64,000 nucleotides of DNA from Scleromitrula shiraiana. Taxonomy: Eukaryota; Ascomycota; Leotiomycetes; Helotiales; Sclerotiniaceae. The stretch's first letter is position 1, and the number at the start of each line of letters is the position of its first letter. The stretch lies in the NCBI GenBank assembly GCA_028455995.1, contig JABELC010000012.1, positions 1,240,001 through 1,304,000 of the forward strand, given 5' to 3'. Below, piece after piece: positions 11,876 through 22,351 of this stretch. The position numbers were made by a program, and so were the translations under genes. The notes under the pieces were generated by a model that saw only the letters and a list, made by a program, of their open reading frames with translations, did not search any database and was not told where the DNA came from.

Positions 11876-13141
11876 GTGGATGGATGGGCGAGCATGAATG
11901 AGATCGATTCTGATATGATATGATGTTATGGATGGCTATGATTGGGATGACTTAAGAACGGACAAAAATTCACATATAGTTTTACTATAGGAGTTGGAAG
12001 GGGTTCGCATGTATTCTACCTTTTACTTTATTCATATCGAAGAGTATCAAGGGTTGCAACTATCGCTCTGGTGTCGATATTATAACTATGGTATGAATGT
12101 ATATGCTCTATATTTTTACCTGCCCACTACAAAGCAATATACAAGAACCACCCACATTTCTCTTGTACTATTGCTATATCCATCTCATTTGCACAAAAGC
12201 GACATCTAGAAAATGCTCAAAAGATCAAGTTCACTCAATCACATCTGAACCATAATCATAAAAAAAAAACATAGTTCCCATATCCCAATCCACCCCCTAA
12301 ACCCTAACAACTTCTATCTGTATTCAAGAATCGACACAACCAACACTCGCATACAAATAGACAAACATCTCGAATACCATACCAAACCCTACTTATTTCC
12401 TGCAATAAAAGAGCTACACAGAAATATAGTCTATGCAATACTCTCTAGGAGCTTGATAGGATAGATTTGTTGATATTATGATGTCTTTAGTTTGGGTGCG
12501 TTTGTTGTGGATTGAAGTATATAGAAATGATGATTTTGTTTAAGGATGGTATGGGATGAATTGGGTCGGGGAAGTATATTAAGATAGCGTTTGGTGTTTA
12601 GATTTATTTGGATGCGTTTTGGGGGAGTGTTATGGGTGGGAGAAGATGTAGAAAGAATTAGGAGGGGAAGAAGGCGGAGTTATTGCTTTTTCATCTCGAT
12701 ATGTAGAAATAGAGGTGGGATGGATATCGTGAAATAGAGTAGATTTGTTCAAGAAATAGAGTAGTGGAGAGAGATAGATATCTGTGTTTGGATTTCAGGA
12801 GTGGAAAGGTGAAGAGAACACAATGTTTGCCTACCTATATGTAGGGATCAAAGACAATTGACAGCACGAAATATTTGAGAAAAATGAGGTACTGAACATG
12901 GATGGAAACTGGATTTTCTCTCTCCTGCCAGTAAATAAATTCAGCTATAGTAAAGCTATATGGCTTGGAAAAAGAAATGGGCAAAAGGATTCAAGGTTTT
13001 TAGCTGAAACAGCTTCAGTACAAGGCTTAAGTAGACATAACAAGGTATCTTCCACGCTCGCTCTTAATGTTAAAGATCTCATATGACAAAACTATTTTCA
13101 GTAAATTTGTCCAAAATGATGGCAACATCTGTGCCGAACCA
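11876..13141. other. Convergent intergenic region VanZ-like / RPAP1-like
   Basis: 1.27 kb between two 3' ends. It is AT-rich, with G-rich stretches near 12540-12700 on the plus strand. No coding exon with splice or domain support. Confidence 0.5.
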
Positions 13142-14494
13142 TTAATCAGCCTTCCACACGTGGCCACCTCCTTTCTGCCATAACCATAACGCTTCAATGG
13201 CATATGCCTTGCTACCTTGATGACCTCCTTCGGCACTAGAAGCTTCTTCTAAAGTTTTAATAACCTTACCTTCCTCCACAATCCTCCATAAACCCTTCGA
13301 TATCTCGGTACCCACATCTCCCCACTCACCCCTACCTAACCTGTAGAGAAATCTGCCCAGAGTTTGAAAAGCAAGACACCTCTGAGCTGGGAAAGCAGAG
13401 CGAGCTAATCTTGCAAGTTCTGGAATAGTATATCCAGCGGCTTCAGGAGCTTCTCCATGATGATGTAATCCTTTTGTAATCGGCATCGCTCGTGCAATCC
13501 TAGGCGGTAACAAACCACCCCTGAAATCAAATCGTAGAGCTGAAGCTGCAAGAGCTTCACTTCCAGGATAATAAGGTGATTCCTGATCCGCTACGGATCC
13601 ATGTGTAGGTATCGGCGCCATCCATGCCAGTTTTGAAGGGTCCGCCGGAAGTTCAGGGAAATATTTTGTATGTAGGTTTTCGAGAAAGGAAGGGTCATCG
13701 GGATCGAGATCCGGAGTGGCAGCAGCGACGGGGAAGTGTACTGCTGGTGCAGGAATTTCGGGGACTTTGACTATATTCTCGGAGGCGGGTTTGAGATCTA
13801 TGGGATTTTTCGGTTCTTCATCTTCCTCAAATCTAACCGACTTTTGGGGAGCAACCGGTTTACCTTCGGGTGCTGGGACGGGTACTGCGTTAATATCTTT
13901 GTCTGACTCTATGGATTCCTTTTTGGCTGACTCTGTGGAATCTTGTTCTTCGGTGTTAGAAGGTGGTTGCCCTGGAGGGTCGATGCCAGTATCTCCTCGA
14001 CCTTCGTCAAAATTTGCTCGCTTCAAAAGTCGTTGAATTAATTCAGGGTCTAATGTTGCGAGTAAGTCCTGCTGTTCTTGTTCAATTTCTTCTCTTGACA
14101 TAGAAGCTATCCTCTGTCTATTATCCTCGTCTATCCGCCGTCTTTCTTCGTCCATACTGAATTCTTCTTGTGTTGAAAGACTTCCATTTCCCGACTGATT
14201 TCCTTTAGATGGAATTCCGAAAGCGTTGGGAGAATCTGCAACTGGTCCATTTGAAGCACCCCCTCTTTGCTTTTTGAAAGCAGATACCCGGGTGCGTTTC
14301 TTGTGTTCAGGAAAACCTGTCTTTGAAGTTTTCATCTGCGGGGCAGAGGGTGGTTTTGTTGTACGTTCCTTAATATCTCCAACAAAAGTGGATGTAAATG
14401 AAGGAGCGACATTTGATGGGATGTTTGAATTTGATCCTATTTCATCTTCATCATCTGAGAAATCGACAGTAAATCTTTGCCCACGTAGATCCAT
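13142..14494 (-). CDS. RNA polymerase II-associated protein 1-like (RBA50/RPAP1 family)
   Basis: Member of the RPAP1 family (yeast Rba50), thought to help assemble or import RNA polymerase II. Single exon, 450 residues from the ATG at 14494 (MDLRGQRFTVDFSDDEDE). An in-frame ATG at 14569 would add 25 residues that look like leader. The RPAP1 N-terminal box is clear around residues 145-165 (SREEIEQEQQDLLATLDP, then ELIQRLLKRANF). The C-terminal box follows a Pro/Glu-rich linker at about residues 325-400 (LRFDFRGGLLPPRIARAM, HHHGEAPEAAGYT, PAQRCLAFQTLGRFLYRL). The protein is short, like Rba50, and lacks the large helical region of animal RPAP1. Confidence 0.87.
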   Translation of the reverse strand: MDLRGQRFTVDFSDDEDEIGSNSNIPSNVAPSFTSTFVGDIKERTTKPPSAPQMKTSKTGFPEHKKRTRVSAFKKQRGGASNGPVADSPNAFGIPSKGNQSGNGSLSTQEEFSMDEERRRIDEDNRQRIASMSREEIEQEQQDLLATLDPELIQRLLKRANFDEGRGDTGIDPPGQPPSNTEEQDSTESAKKESIESDKDINAVPVPAPEGKPVAPQKSVRFEEDEEPKNPIDLKPASENIVKVPEIPAPAVHFPVAAATPDLDPDDPSFLENLHTKYFPELPADPSKLAWMAPIPTHGSVADQESPYYPGSEALAASALRFDFRGGLLPPRIARAMPITKGLHHHGEAPEAAGYTIPELARLARSAFPAQRCLAFQTLGRFLYRLGRGEWGDVGTEISKGLWRIVEEGKVIKTLEEASSAEGGHQGSKAYAIEALWLWQKGGGHVWKAD

Positions 14495-15177
14495 ATTGAT
14501 ATTTTCCGATATTTTGTTATGTATGTTGTGGGGAAATTTAAGAATATGCAAGGCTGAATTGGATTTCAATGTTCCACAGAGCTAAAATTTAAGGTTTTGA
14601 ATCTAAGCCAATTTGGACTAGCTGCATTTCACAGATATTTATTTTGGGATTTCACTAGACGACATGGAGGTGTAAAGTGTTATCAAAAATATTGTTACAT
14701 GTTCTCCAACTTTATACTAATCTAAGACAATCATCAATATCGCATTTAAGTTTTGAATAATTGTACTGTATATATTACCCAAAGTGGTGAATTATATCAA
14801 ACTAACGAAAGTAAGTAAAGGGGTATAAGAATGAATTTAAAAGTATAAGGTTTCCTTTACAGATTAGATACAGGAAGATTTGTATGCTACCAACCAATAT
14901 GCCTTAACCCACGAAGTTTCATTGGGCACACTACAATACCATAGGAATGCAAAACACCTTCAAATATATTATAGCCAAAAGGAGTTAACGGTAGAAGTTT
15001 TCCCCTCATTTCTTTACTGAGTTGCTACCTGTCTATCTCGGTAGGAGATATCAACCCCCGTTTTTCTGAAATAGACCTAAAATAAAGGGTCTATACTTCC
15101 ATACTTCAATTCTTCATCTAATGTAGATATTGTACCGAGTAAGATTGTTTCAATTCAAATTAGGTTGACTTTTCTAT

Positions 15178-15232
15178 GTAATATAATATAATATAATATA
15201 ATATAATACAATATAATACAATATAATATAAT
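15178..15232. repeat. (ATAAT)n microsatellite
   Basis: About ten ATAAT-type pentamers, some changed to ATACA. Confidence 0.8.
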
Positions 15233-16025
15233 GTAGGTAAGGCGAATATAGATATTTAAATTTACCTTATTAAGCTGGGCTGGGAACTCTTTGAGCCCTT
15301 GTCATATTTCGTCTCGTTTATTCCCACTACTTAGATCCCTTTCTGTGTAAGATCTATCCATAATCCATGTCCATGTACAATGTGCCATGGAAACACGGTA
15401 GTAGAAATAAAAGAACCCCCGACCACATTTTATACCTTGACGATCCGTACTCCAAGAACCCGCTTTTACCTTACTCAATACAATTGTACTTACCTTACTT
15501 TGCGCCTACTATACCTACTATACATACTATACATACTATGTACCTACGTGGTAGTATTCATCACACAACCCTCCAGACCCAGACCTAAACCAAACCAACC
15601 TTGGACTTTTCTTATCTCACCTTACCTTACCTTACCTCATCTCACTTCACCTCATACTTTTTTTTTTTCAGTTTGTGTGATTCTTTTGCTTGTCTACTAT
15701 AACATATCCATATAACCATATATCCATGTAATAGTGAAGCCTTGAGTGACTGTAGTGATCAATTTTTTTTATTCCCTAAAAGAGAATTTACGCAAAAATT
15801 ATAAAGGGTAGGGGAAAAAAAGGCCAACACCACTTCTATCAAGTTTCAACCTTGAGTGTGCTAACACCACCCAATCTAATAATGAAAATGTCCGCCCACT
15901 CATACGTTCACCTGTAGTTTCTTACTTATTACTTCTCCGAGAGCCAGTAAGGGAAAATAATAATAATAAATGTTATAGTACCTACCCTTCCCGTACCTCT
16001 TGCGCCTTCCACCTTGACTTGATGC

Positions 16026-16064
16026 AGCACACCAGCACCAGCACCAGCACCAGCACCAGCCAGC
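16026..16064. repeat. (CAGCAC)n microsatellite
   Basis: Short hexamer array of CAGCACCAGCAC type in a non-coding spacer. Confidence 0.75.
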
Positions 16065-16878
16065 ACCTCCCTTCCTCCCTCCCTCCCAACTCAAACGATT
16101 CTCTCTCATAAGGCAAAATGAGAATGCGAAATTGAAATTTTAATAGGAATAGAAATAGGAATAGGAATTAAGAATAAAGAATAGGAATAGGCACAGGAAT
16201 ATGAATAGAAATTTGAGTCGCTTGAGATCAATTAAAAATGTAGTATGATCGTTCTAATAGTGTAGACCCGTACAACTTTAAGAAGGTCTAAATCCCCCCT
16301 CTCATCTCTCATCTCTTCTGCTCTTCTCTTCTTCTTATCCTTCTTCCTCTTCCTTTTCCTTTTCCCTTTTCCCTTTTCCCTTTTCCCATTTCCCTTTTCA
16401 ATGACCACATAAAAAACCACCCGCCCAACAACAAAATCTTATAATCCTATTTTCAAACTCTTCTTCTTTTTCTTATTACAACAACCTCATATCGACATTT
16501 AATTGATGTTATTTTCATCAATAATATTTGATTTTCTATCAGTAACGATATCTAATTGTGACTATTTGATGCTGAATATCTTGATACATTTGTTTCAGTA
16601 TCTTGTAGATTAAATTTCCCTCGCTTCCCACCTACAAACAACAAAACTTGTTATATCGCATTGTCGTGTCAAATTTGAAGCTATTCAGAAGTTTCGTATC
16701 ACTCGTTTTCTTACGACAACGTTTCGACAACGACAACAAAAAGGTTACACGAATTTCACCGAAATTGAAACCACTCTACAACAATCAACACCTTTTCGCT
16801 ACTTATAATAATTGATGGATTTTTGTTATTTACAAATAAATTTCCAGATTTAAAATTTTTGGGTTTTACTTGGTCCAA

Positions 16879-18870
16879 ATGTCGAATGCCCAAGATGTTC
16901 GTGGGGTTTCACCACAAATGGGATCTAACTCTGACTTATCATCACCGCCGCGATCAAGTCCCGAAATGGAAGACATACAAGTTCACAATAACTCAAACAA
17001 CCTCAACGTTAATCGTTCCGGAGTAGATATTTCGACATCAGAAAAGCCAGCACGTAAGAAGCCGGCTAGAAAACCTAGAACTGCCTTACCTAAGATTGGT
17101 GATGCTAGTTCGGCTACTGGTACCAACACCGATGCACCAAAACCTAAACGGATCCGAAAACCAAGAGATCCGAATGCTCCTCCCGCTAGATCAAAGAAAA
17201 AGGCTACAACAACATCGGAAACTGCTAACGGTGGTGAATCATCTCGACAAACTAAACTTACTGATGTTCCGGGAGTTCGTTTGAGCGATGCAAATTTCAG
17301 TGTTCCGGCTACACCACCTACACAAAATTCAATGCTTGCCCTAAAAGGAGAAAGTGAGGCTATTCCCAGGTCATTCTTTAATACCGCCCCTCATCAACCA
17401 CAACCGCAACCTCAAGTTGCCCCACAACCTTCACAACCTTCACAACCCCCACAATCCCAACCTCAAATAGTTACAGCTACTCGCGGTCAAAATTATGATC
17501 CCATTAGATCAAATTATGACCCTGTTCGGGAAACCCTTGTCAGTCATAATTCATACAACAGCAACTCTCAAGGATCACCAATTCCACCTACTATTACCAA
17601 TCGTGCCAGTGCTTCTCCTTCCATATCTAGCTTGGTTGATCCACCAAATCAACCCCTAACCTCTCCGTCTGCCCATTCCTTCCTTATGCATCAACAGCAA
17701 GCTAAACGTCAACGGGAAGACGGACCTACTTCTGTACCAGCTTCTCCGATCAACAGACTTAATTCATCTGTTGATCCGGTTAGTACCCGTGCATTTTCGC
17801 ATACTCCAACTTTACAATCGCAGCCTGTATCTGCACTGGCTCCACCTTCCGTTCCTATTGTAATGTCGCAGAAGCCATCTCAAAGTACTAATGGCAATTC
17901 AAATAAGAAAAGCACAACTAATGGAGCTTCGGGAACATCATCACCAAAACCTCCAACGAAACAAAAGGAAAAAGAGTTTCTCACCCCACCACCACTCCCA
18001 GGTTCCGGTTTAATGCAACTAGGTGGACCTAATGATGGCTCTGAATCTCGTGCTCCTACGATCATTTTAGAAATCCCAATTGAAGGACAGGTCAATGTTC
18101 AGGTAAATTTCGCTCGTATGGCTGAGGAGGCTTATGGCTGGGATGCTTTGCACCCCCGATTAGCCGCTCAAAGAGATCGACTGGCAAGAGTTGCAGCCGC
18201 TGGTGCTGCCCTAGAGAGGAATGGTTCAAGTCGGGATAGCGGTGATGAGATGTCGTTGGATTCTGAAGGAGAAGGTAGCAATGTTGAGATGGCTGGTATG
18301 AGTGATGGCCGTACTGGTACAGATGGTGGCGCGAAGAGGGTTGCTACCAAGAAGAGAAAGACGAAGGAAGATGAGTATGATAAAGATGATGGCTTTGTTG
18401 ATGATACGGAGTTAATGTGGGAGGAACAAGCTGCTGCCGCAAATGACGGATTTTTTGTTTACTCTGGTCCCCTCGTGCCCGAGGGAGAGAAACCAGTACT
18501 TGATAGGTATGTAACTCATTATACAGACGATTCTGTGCAAAGCACTAACTGTAAAACTAGGGCCGACGGTCAACCAAAGAAGGCTCGCAGCCGTGCACGT
18601 ACTACAAAACCTGCGGAGGGTGGTGCTGCACCTCGTAGAAGTGCCCCTAGTTCGGGAAGCAAACCCAGCACATCAGGTGGACCTGGTTCTCGTGGTGGAA
18701 ATGCGGCACGTAAGCCTCGAATCACCAAGGCTGAGCGTGCTCGTATGGAGCAGGAGAAAATCGACCGAGAGAAGATGGGTACTTTGGCCTCGATGCCTGG
18801 AGGGTACAGTACTATGCAACTTGCAACTGCTCCAAATGTTGGTGGAACACCATTGGTTTTTAATCAATGA
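16879..18870 (+). CDS. HPC2/ubinuclein-family histone chaperone subunit (HIR complex)
   Basis: Likely homologue of yeast Hpc2 and animal ubinuclein, a subunit of the HIR/HIRA H3-H4 chaperone that represses histone genes and deposits histones independently of replication. Exons 16879-18506 and 18561-18870 give 645 residues. The diagnostic Hpc2-related domain is at about residues 500-540: basic KKRKTKEDEYDKDDGFVDD, then ELMWEEQ and DGFFVYSGPLVPEGE. The rest is low-complexity Ser/Pro/Gln with basic AT-hook-like stretches (RKKPARKPRTALPK, KPKRIRKPRDPNAP). The 54 nt intron (GTATGT, ACTAAC branch, CTAG) is a multiple of three and has no stop, so retention would add 18 residues right after the domain. 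The start is the first ATG (MSNAQDV). Confidence 0.85.
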   Translation: MSNAQDVRGVSPQMGSNSDLSSPPRSSPEMEDIQVHNNSNNLNVNRSGVDISTSEKPARKKPARKPRTALPKIGDASSATGTNTDAPKPKRIRKPRDPNAPPARSKKKATTTSETANGGESSRQTKLTDVPGVRLSDANFSVPATPPTQNSMLALKGESEAIPRSFFNTAPHQPQPQPQVAPQPSQPSQPPQSQPQIVTATRGQNYDPIRSNYDPVRETLVSHNSYNSNSQGSPIPPTITNRASASPSISSLVDPPNQPLTSPSAHSFLMHQQQAKRQREDGPTSVPASPINRLNSSVDPVSTRAFSHTPTLQSQPVSALAPPSVPIVMSQKPSQSTNGNSNKKSTTNGASGTSSPKPPTKQKEKEFLTPPPLPGSGLMQLGGPNDGSESRAPTIILEIPIEGQVNVQVNFARMAEEAYGWDALHPRLAAQRDRLARVAAAGAALERNGSSRDSGDEMSLDSEGEGSNVEMAGMSDGRTGTDGGAKRVATKKRKTKEDEYDKDDGFVDDTELMWEEQAAAANDGFFVYSGPLVPEGEKPVLDRYVTHYTDDSVQSTNCKTRADGQPKKARSRARTTKPAEGGAAPRRSAPSSGSKPSTSGGPGSRGGNAARKPRITKAERARMEQEKIDREKMGTLASMPGGYSTMQLATAPNVGGTPLVFNQ

Positions 18871-19334
18871 GGCATGAAAGCCCATTTATATTGATGCATC
18901 ATTTTCCATTTGTAAGAATTTTGAAAAAAATATCATTGTAGGGATTGGTTGGAATGATTGGCGTTGAGAATGGAAATGTCCATGGAGTAGAGGCGCACTC
19001 AGATTGAGTCCTTATTGTACATTAGAATACCTCGCTCTGAGGAGCGTTCGAGCGCACATATCATAGTTCACAAAGGATAAAAAAGTTAACATAAAACTTT
19101 CCGTCCTAGATTTCTTGAGAGTTAAATGTTCAAAACACCTAATAATATCATAATCATAGATTTTACGATCATACTTCTGGCAGCTGTCAAACATTACTTT
19201 GGTTGTAAATTCGAATTATATTAACTAAAGCGGCACCCCTGTCGTCACATCTCCGAATTCGCAATTCCAAGCATCATAATGATTATTTAAATTTCCAACA
19301 CCTTCAATATTGGAACTGTTCACCAGAATTCACA
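18871..19334. other. Intergenic region HPC2-CTP1
   Basis: 464 bp tandem spacer holding the HPC2 3' end and CTP1 promoter. Nothing else seen. Confidence 0.5.
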
Positions 19335-20632
19335 ATGGCGAGCGCACCGCCCAAAACACGAGAACCTGAGAAGGCTAAACAGAGACCCAGTGCATTGAGA
19401 TCAATTATCGCTGGGTCGACTGCGGGAGCTGTGGAAATTGGTTGGTTTTCTTTTTGCTGCTTGCTTGTAACGAGAATGAGGAAGATGATTGATGCTAATT
19501 TTTGAATGCTATATAGCTATTACATATCCATTTGAATGTACGTTTACGATGACATTGGGTCGCTACCAATTCACAAATCCCATATCCTACAAATCTAAAT
19601 CGACATCCAGCTTCTAGTCCTTGTTCTCTTCACACAGAAACCAGAAATGCGGGGTCGCAAGGTTCATGAATAGTTTAACTAACAGATGATATTGTAGTTG
19701 CCAAAACAAGAACACAATTAAACAGAAGGTTACCTGAATCTGGAAAGTTACCATGGCCACCGTTTGGAAAGGCGTGGTATGCTGGGTGCACCACGCTGAT
19801 TATTGGGAATTCGTTGAAGGCGGGAATTCGTACGTCTTGTTTTCTCTTCTGTCTTTCCTACTCCCAAGACATAATACCATATAGCTGTGATGGGCACTGA
19901 TGCGGAAACATAGGATTCGTCGCTTTCGATCAGTATAAATCATTATTACAAGATGCAGATGGAAAGATATCAGGTCCCAGAACCGTAGTTGCTGGATTCG
20001 GTGCGGGAGTTACAGAGAGTTTATTAGCTGTTACGCCATTTGAGAGTATTAAAACTACTTTGTATGTGTCACATCTACAACACTTCCTTGAATCCCCAAC
20101 CAGCAGCATCCATCTAACAAACAACCCCAGAATCGACGATCGCAAAAGCGCCAAACCTCGCATGCGAGGCTTCCTCCACGCCGTCCCCATCATAGCCCGC
20201 GAACGCGGTCTCCGCGGTTTCTTCCAAGGTTTCGTACCAACCACCGCCCGCCAATCCGCCAACAGCGCCGTCCGCTTCGGCTCCTACACTTCGCTGAAAC
20301 AGCTCGCTCAATCGTACACCGCGCCTGGAGAAAAGCTCGGAGCGCTTTCGACTTTTGGGATCGGTGGAGTCGCGGGGATTATTACGGTTTATGTGACGCA
20401 GCCGCTGGATACGGTGAAGACGCGCATGCAGAGTATTGAGGCAAGAAGTCTGTATAAGAATAGTTTTGCGTGTGCGGCGTTGATTGCGAAGAATGAGGGA
20501 CTGTTGACTTTTTGGAGTGGTGCGTTGCCGAGGTTGGGGAGGTTGATTATAAGCGGGGGGATTGTTTTTACGATGTATGAGCAGAGTATTGATTTGATGG
20601 GGAGGTTGGATCCGGATAGTAAGTATATTTGA
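19335..20632 (+). CDS. CTP1: Mitochondrial tricarboxylate (citrate) carrier, CTP1 family
   Basis: Inner-membrane carrier exchanging citrate/isocitrate for dicarboxylate, supplying cytosolic citrate for acetyl-CoA and lipid synthesis. Five exons, 19335-19440, 19517-19537, 19698-19829, 19914-20061 and 20131-20632, give 302 residues, normal for the mitochondrial carrier family. All three carrier signatures are present: PFEFAKTR (split between exons 2 and 3), PFESIKTT and PLDTVKTR. Other citrate-carrier blocks are PWPPFGKAWYAGCTTLIIGNS, TRQSANSAVRFGSY and GALPRLGRLI. Exon 2 is only 21 nt and encodes the start of the first signature. The exon 4-5 junction falls inside the matrix loop. The family is known to have variable substrates, but the RQSANSAVRF block favours citrate. 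Confidence 0.92.
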
Positions 20633-20953
20633 TTGAATGAATGGATGACGGAATCAATGAAGAGATTGGTTGGGAAGGGAAACCTGGGATGTAGATGTAC
20701 AACAAGTATATATAGGGACCATCTTGATCATCTTCAATATAGGCAAATAGACAAGCAGGGCTAGGCCAGGCGTTGGGGAGTCAAGAAGAAAAAATGTCCT
20801 TGGAATAAATGTATTATCATTTTTCATTCATTCATCTGTTCAATCATAATACTCCAAACACCATCCATATTCCATATTTCATACACCATGTATTAAGACA
20901 GCCTATTCAATCATACCGGTACATTCATTTTCCCCATCCAACTAACTCACCAC
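20633..20953. other. Convergent spacer CTP1/CBP6
   Basis: 321 bp holding two 3' ends; short TTCATTCATTC-type stretches, nothing else. Confidence 0.5.
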
Positions 20954-21633
20954 TCATTTGAATCGCAAGAATCCCTTCCATTTATTCGCCAGTTGTTGGA
21001 AGAATGTGCGGGCTGGTGCTTCCTCTAGTTCTTTTAATAGGTCGGTGTAGTAAGTTGGGTTGCCTGCTGGCTTCATGAGTTTGTCGGATACGGCGTACTG
21101 TTTCTCTGTTAGTTGGGTTTTGATTGTGGTATTGTGGTAGATGGTGCTCTGGAGTAGTTCGGACGGGAATGGGTCTTGAGAATTGGAGATATTGAATGAG
21201 AAGACCATATTCTTCCCATCCCAAGGCCCTCCTTATAATTTTCCTCAATCCATCCCCGGCCCATCAACTAAAAATATATATATATACATACCTTAGTCTG
21301 ATATCTATTCTCCAACAGAGAATACAAAGCATTAACCTGATCAAGCTCATGTTTCTCATCCACCTTATTGCTATCCGCAACACCGAGGAATTTTCTATCT
21401 ACTCGTCGGCGGATGGCATCTTGGAATTGGGCATCTGGGCGGAGTGCGTCTTTGGGCCAGCGGGAGAGGGCGCGTATGTAATGTTTGTAGACTATCTATT
21501 TGGGGGGAGTGAGGCGTTAGTTATGGTTATGAGCTAATCGATGTAGACTGAAGGGAGGGGAAGGAGGGGGGTACTGGAAGAGAGAAATAGGAATTTATGG
21601 GAATACAAAAAAGTAACCTACTGATTGTGACAT
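20954..21633 (-). CDS. CBP6: Cytochrome b translation/assembly factor CBP6 (UQCC2-like)
   Basis: Partner of Cbp3 at the mitochondrial ribosome exit; the pair promotes cytochrome b translation and early complex III assembly. Exons on the minus strand are 21633-21622 (only MSQS), 21495-21292 and 21097-20954, for 119 residues. The C-terminal block (DKLMKPAGNPTYYTDLLKEL) matches Cbp6, as does the N-terminal helix (VYKHYIRALSRWPKDALRP) followed by FQDAIRRRVDRKF. A 12 nt first exon followed by a 126 nt intron is unusual but is needed to provide an ATG. The protein is shorter than yeast Cbp6 (about 160 residues), as expected for filamentous fungi. It is convergent with CTP1. Confidence 0.82.
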
Positions 21634-22351
21634 TATGAATTGATCGGATCAATTAATTGGGAAGAAATTCGAATGGATGACGAACAGGGAATCTTTTTGG
21701 GAGGGGAAACCTGTGGATGGTGTTTGATGCAAATTAATGTTATGCGTGAGCTCAGTAGCACGACCTGTATGCGGTCATTACATGATGGGGGGGTTTTTTT
21801 TTGTTCGGGGCCGGAAACGCGGATAGTGCTATATTTGGATATTTAGCGGTTGGTTGGTGTGGGATTAGAATGGTAAATTCAATGCAAAATTGATTCGTGA
21901 TATCTTCGTCACCTGCAAACAATATTGGAACTTTTATAGAATTGGTGAATAGCATCTGGATAAAATCAAACAATAGATAAATGAAACTTTATTACTGAGG
22001 AACCATATATCTATCTACTCATCTATCAATATTTTTCAATGCTCAAAATCAAAATCAGAATTGAATTAAAAATCAATATCCCCTGAATAGTTATATATTG
22101 TTCTTGCTGCGGAATTTCATTGAAATCTAGCGAATCAATGTGGCGCTAGTTAACATCTCAAACAAAGCCCATCCAGGACAACCATCCTTCTATATGACCT
22201 TATTCTAATCTCCTTGATCAACCACAATTCTCTTCTTTTTTTCTCCTTCCTTCCTTCACCTACTTCACGACCTTCCTTTCCATCCCTTTTTCTCCTCCTT
22301 CGAGTCTTGTTTCTTCGTTTTCCTTTGTTTTTGAAAGATACCACTTACAAT
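21634..22351. other. Divergent intergenic region CBP6/BSD2
   Basis: 718 bp with both promoters. A G run plus T run occurs at 21785-21801, and a pyrimidine-rich leader (TTCTTCTTTTTTTCTCC type) lies just upstream of the BSD2 start at 22220-22330. Confidence 0.5.

Larger units (their letters stand above)
14495..16878. other. Divergent intergenic region RPAP1-like / HPC2
   Basis: 2.38 kb between divergent starts, with several simple repeats: ATAAT array at 15178-15232, TACTATACA/TACCTTACC runs near 15500-15645, CAGCAC array near 16026-16064, AGGAAT/GAATAG repeats near 16140-16210, and a pyrimidine tract at 16295-16400 that would lie in or upstream of the HPC2 leader. No coding exon recognised. 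Confidence 0.5.

Noticed and set aside
15367..15715. Overlapping small plus-strand frames
   Set aside because: Low-complexity Tyr/Thr/Pro translations of TACTATAC and CTTACC repeats.
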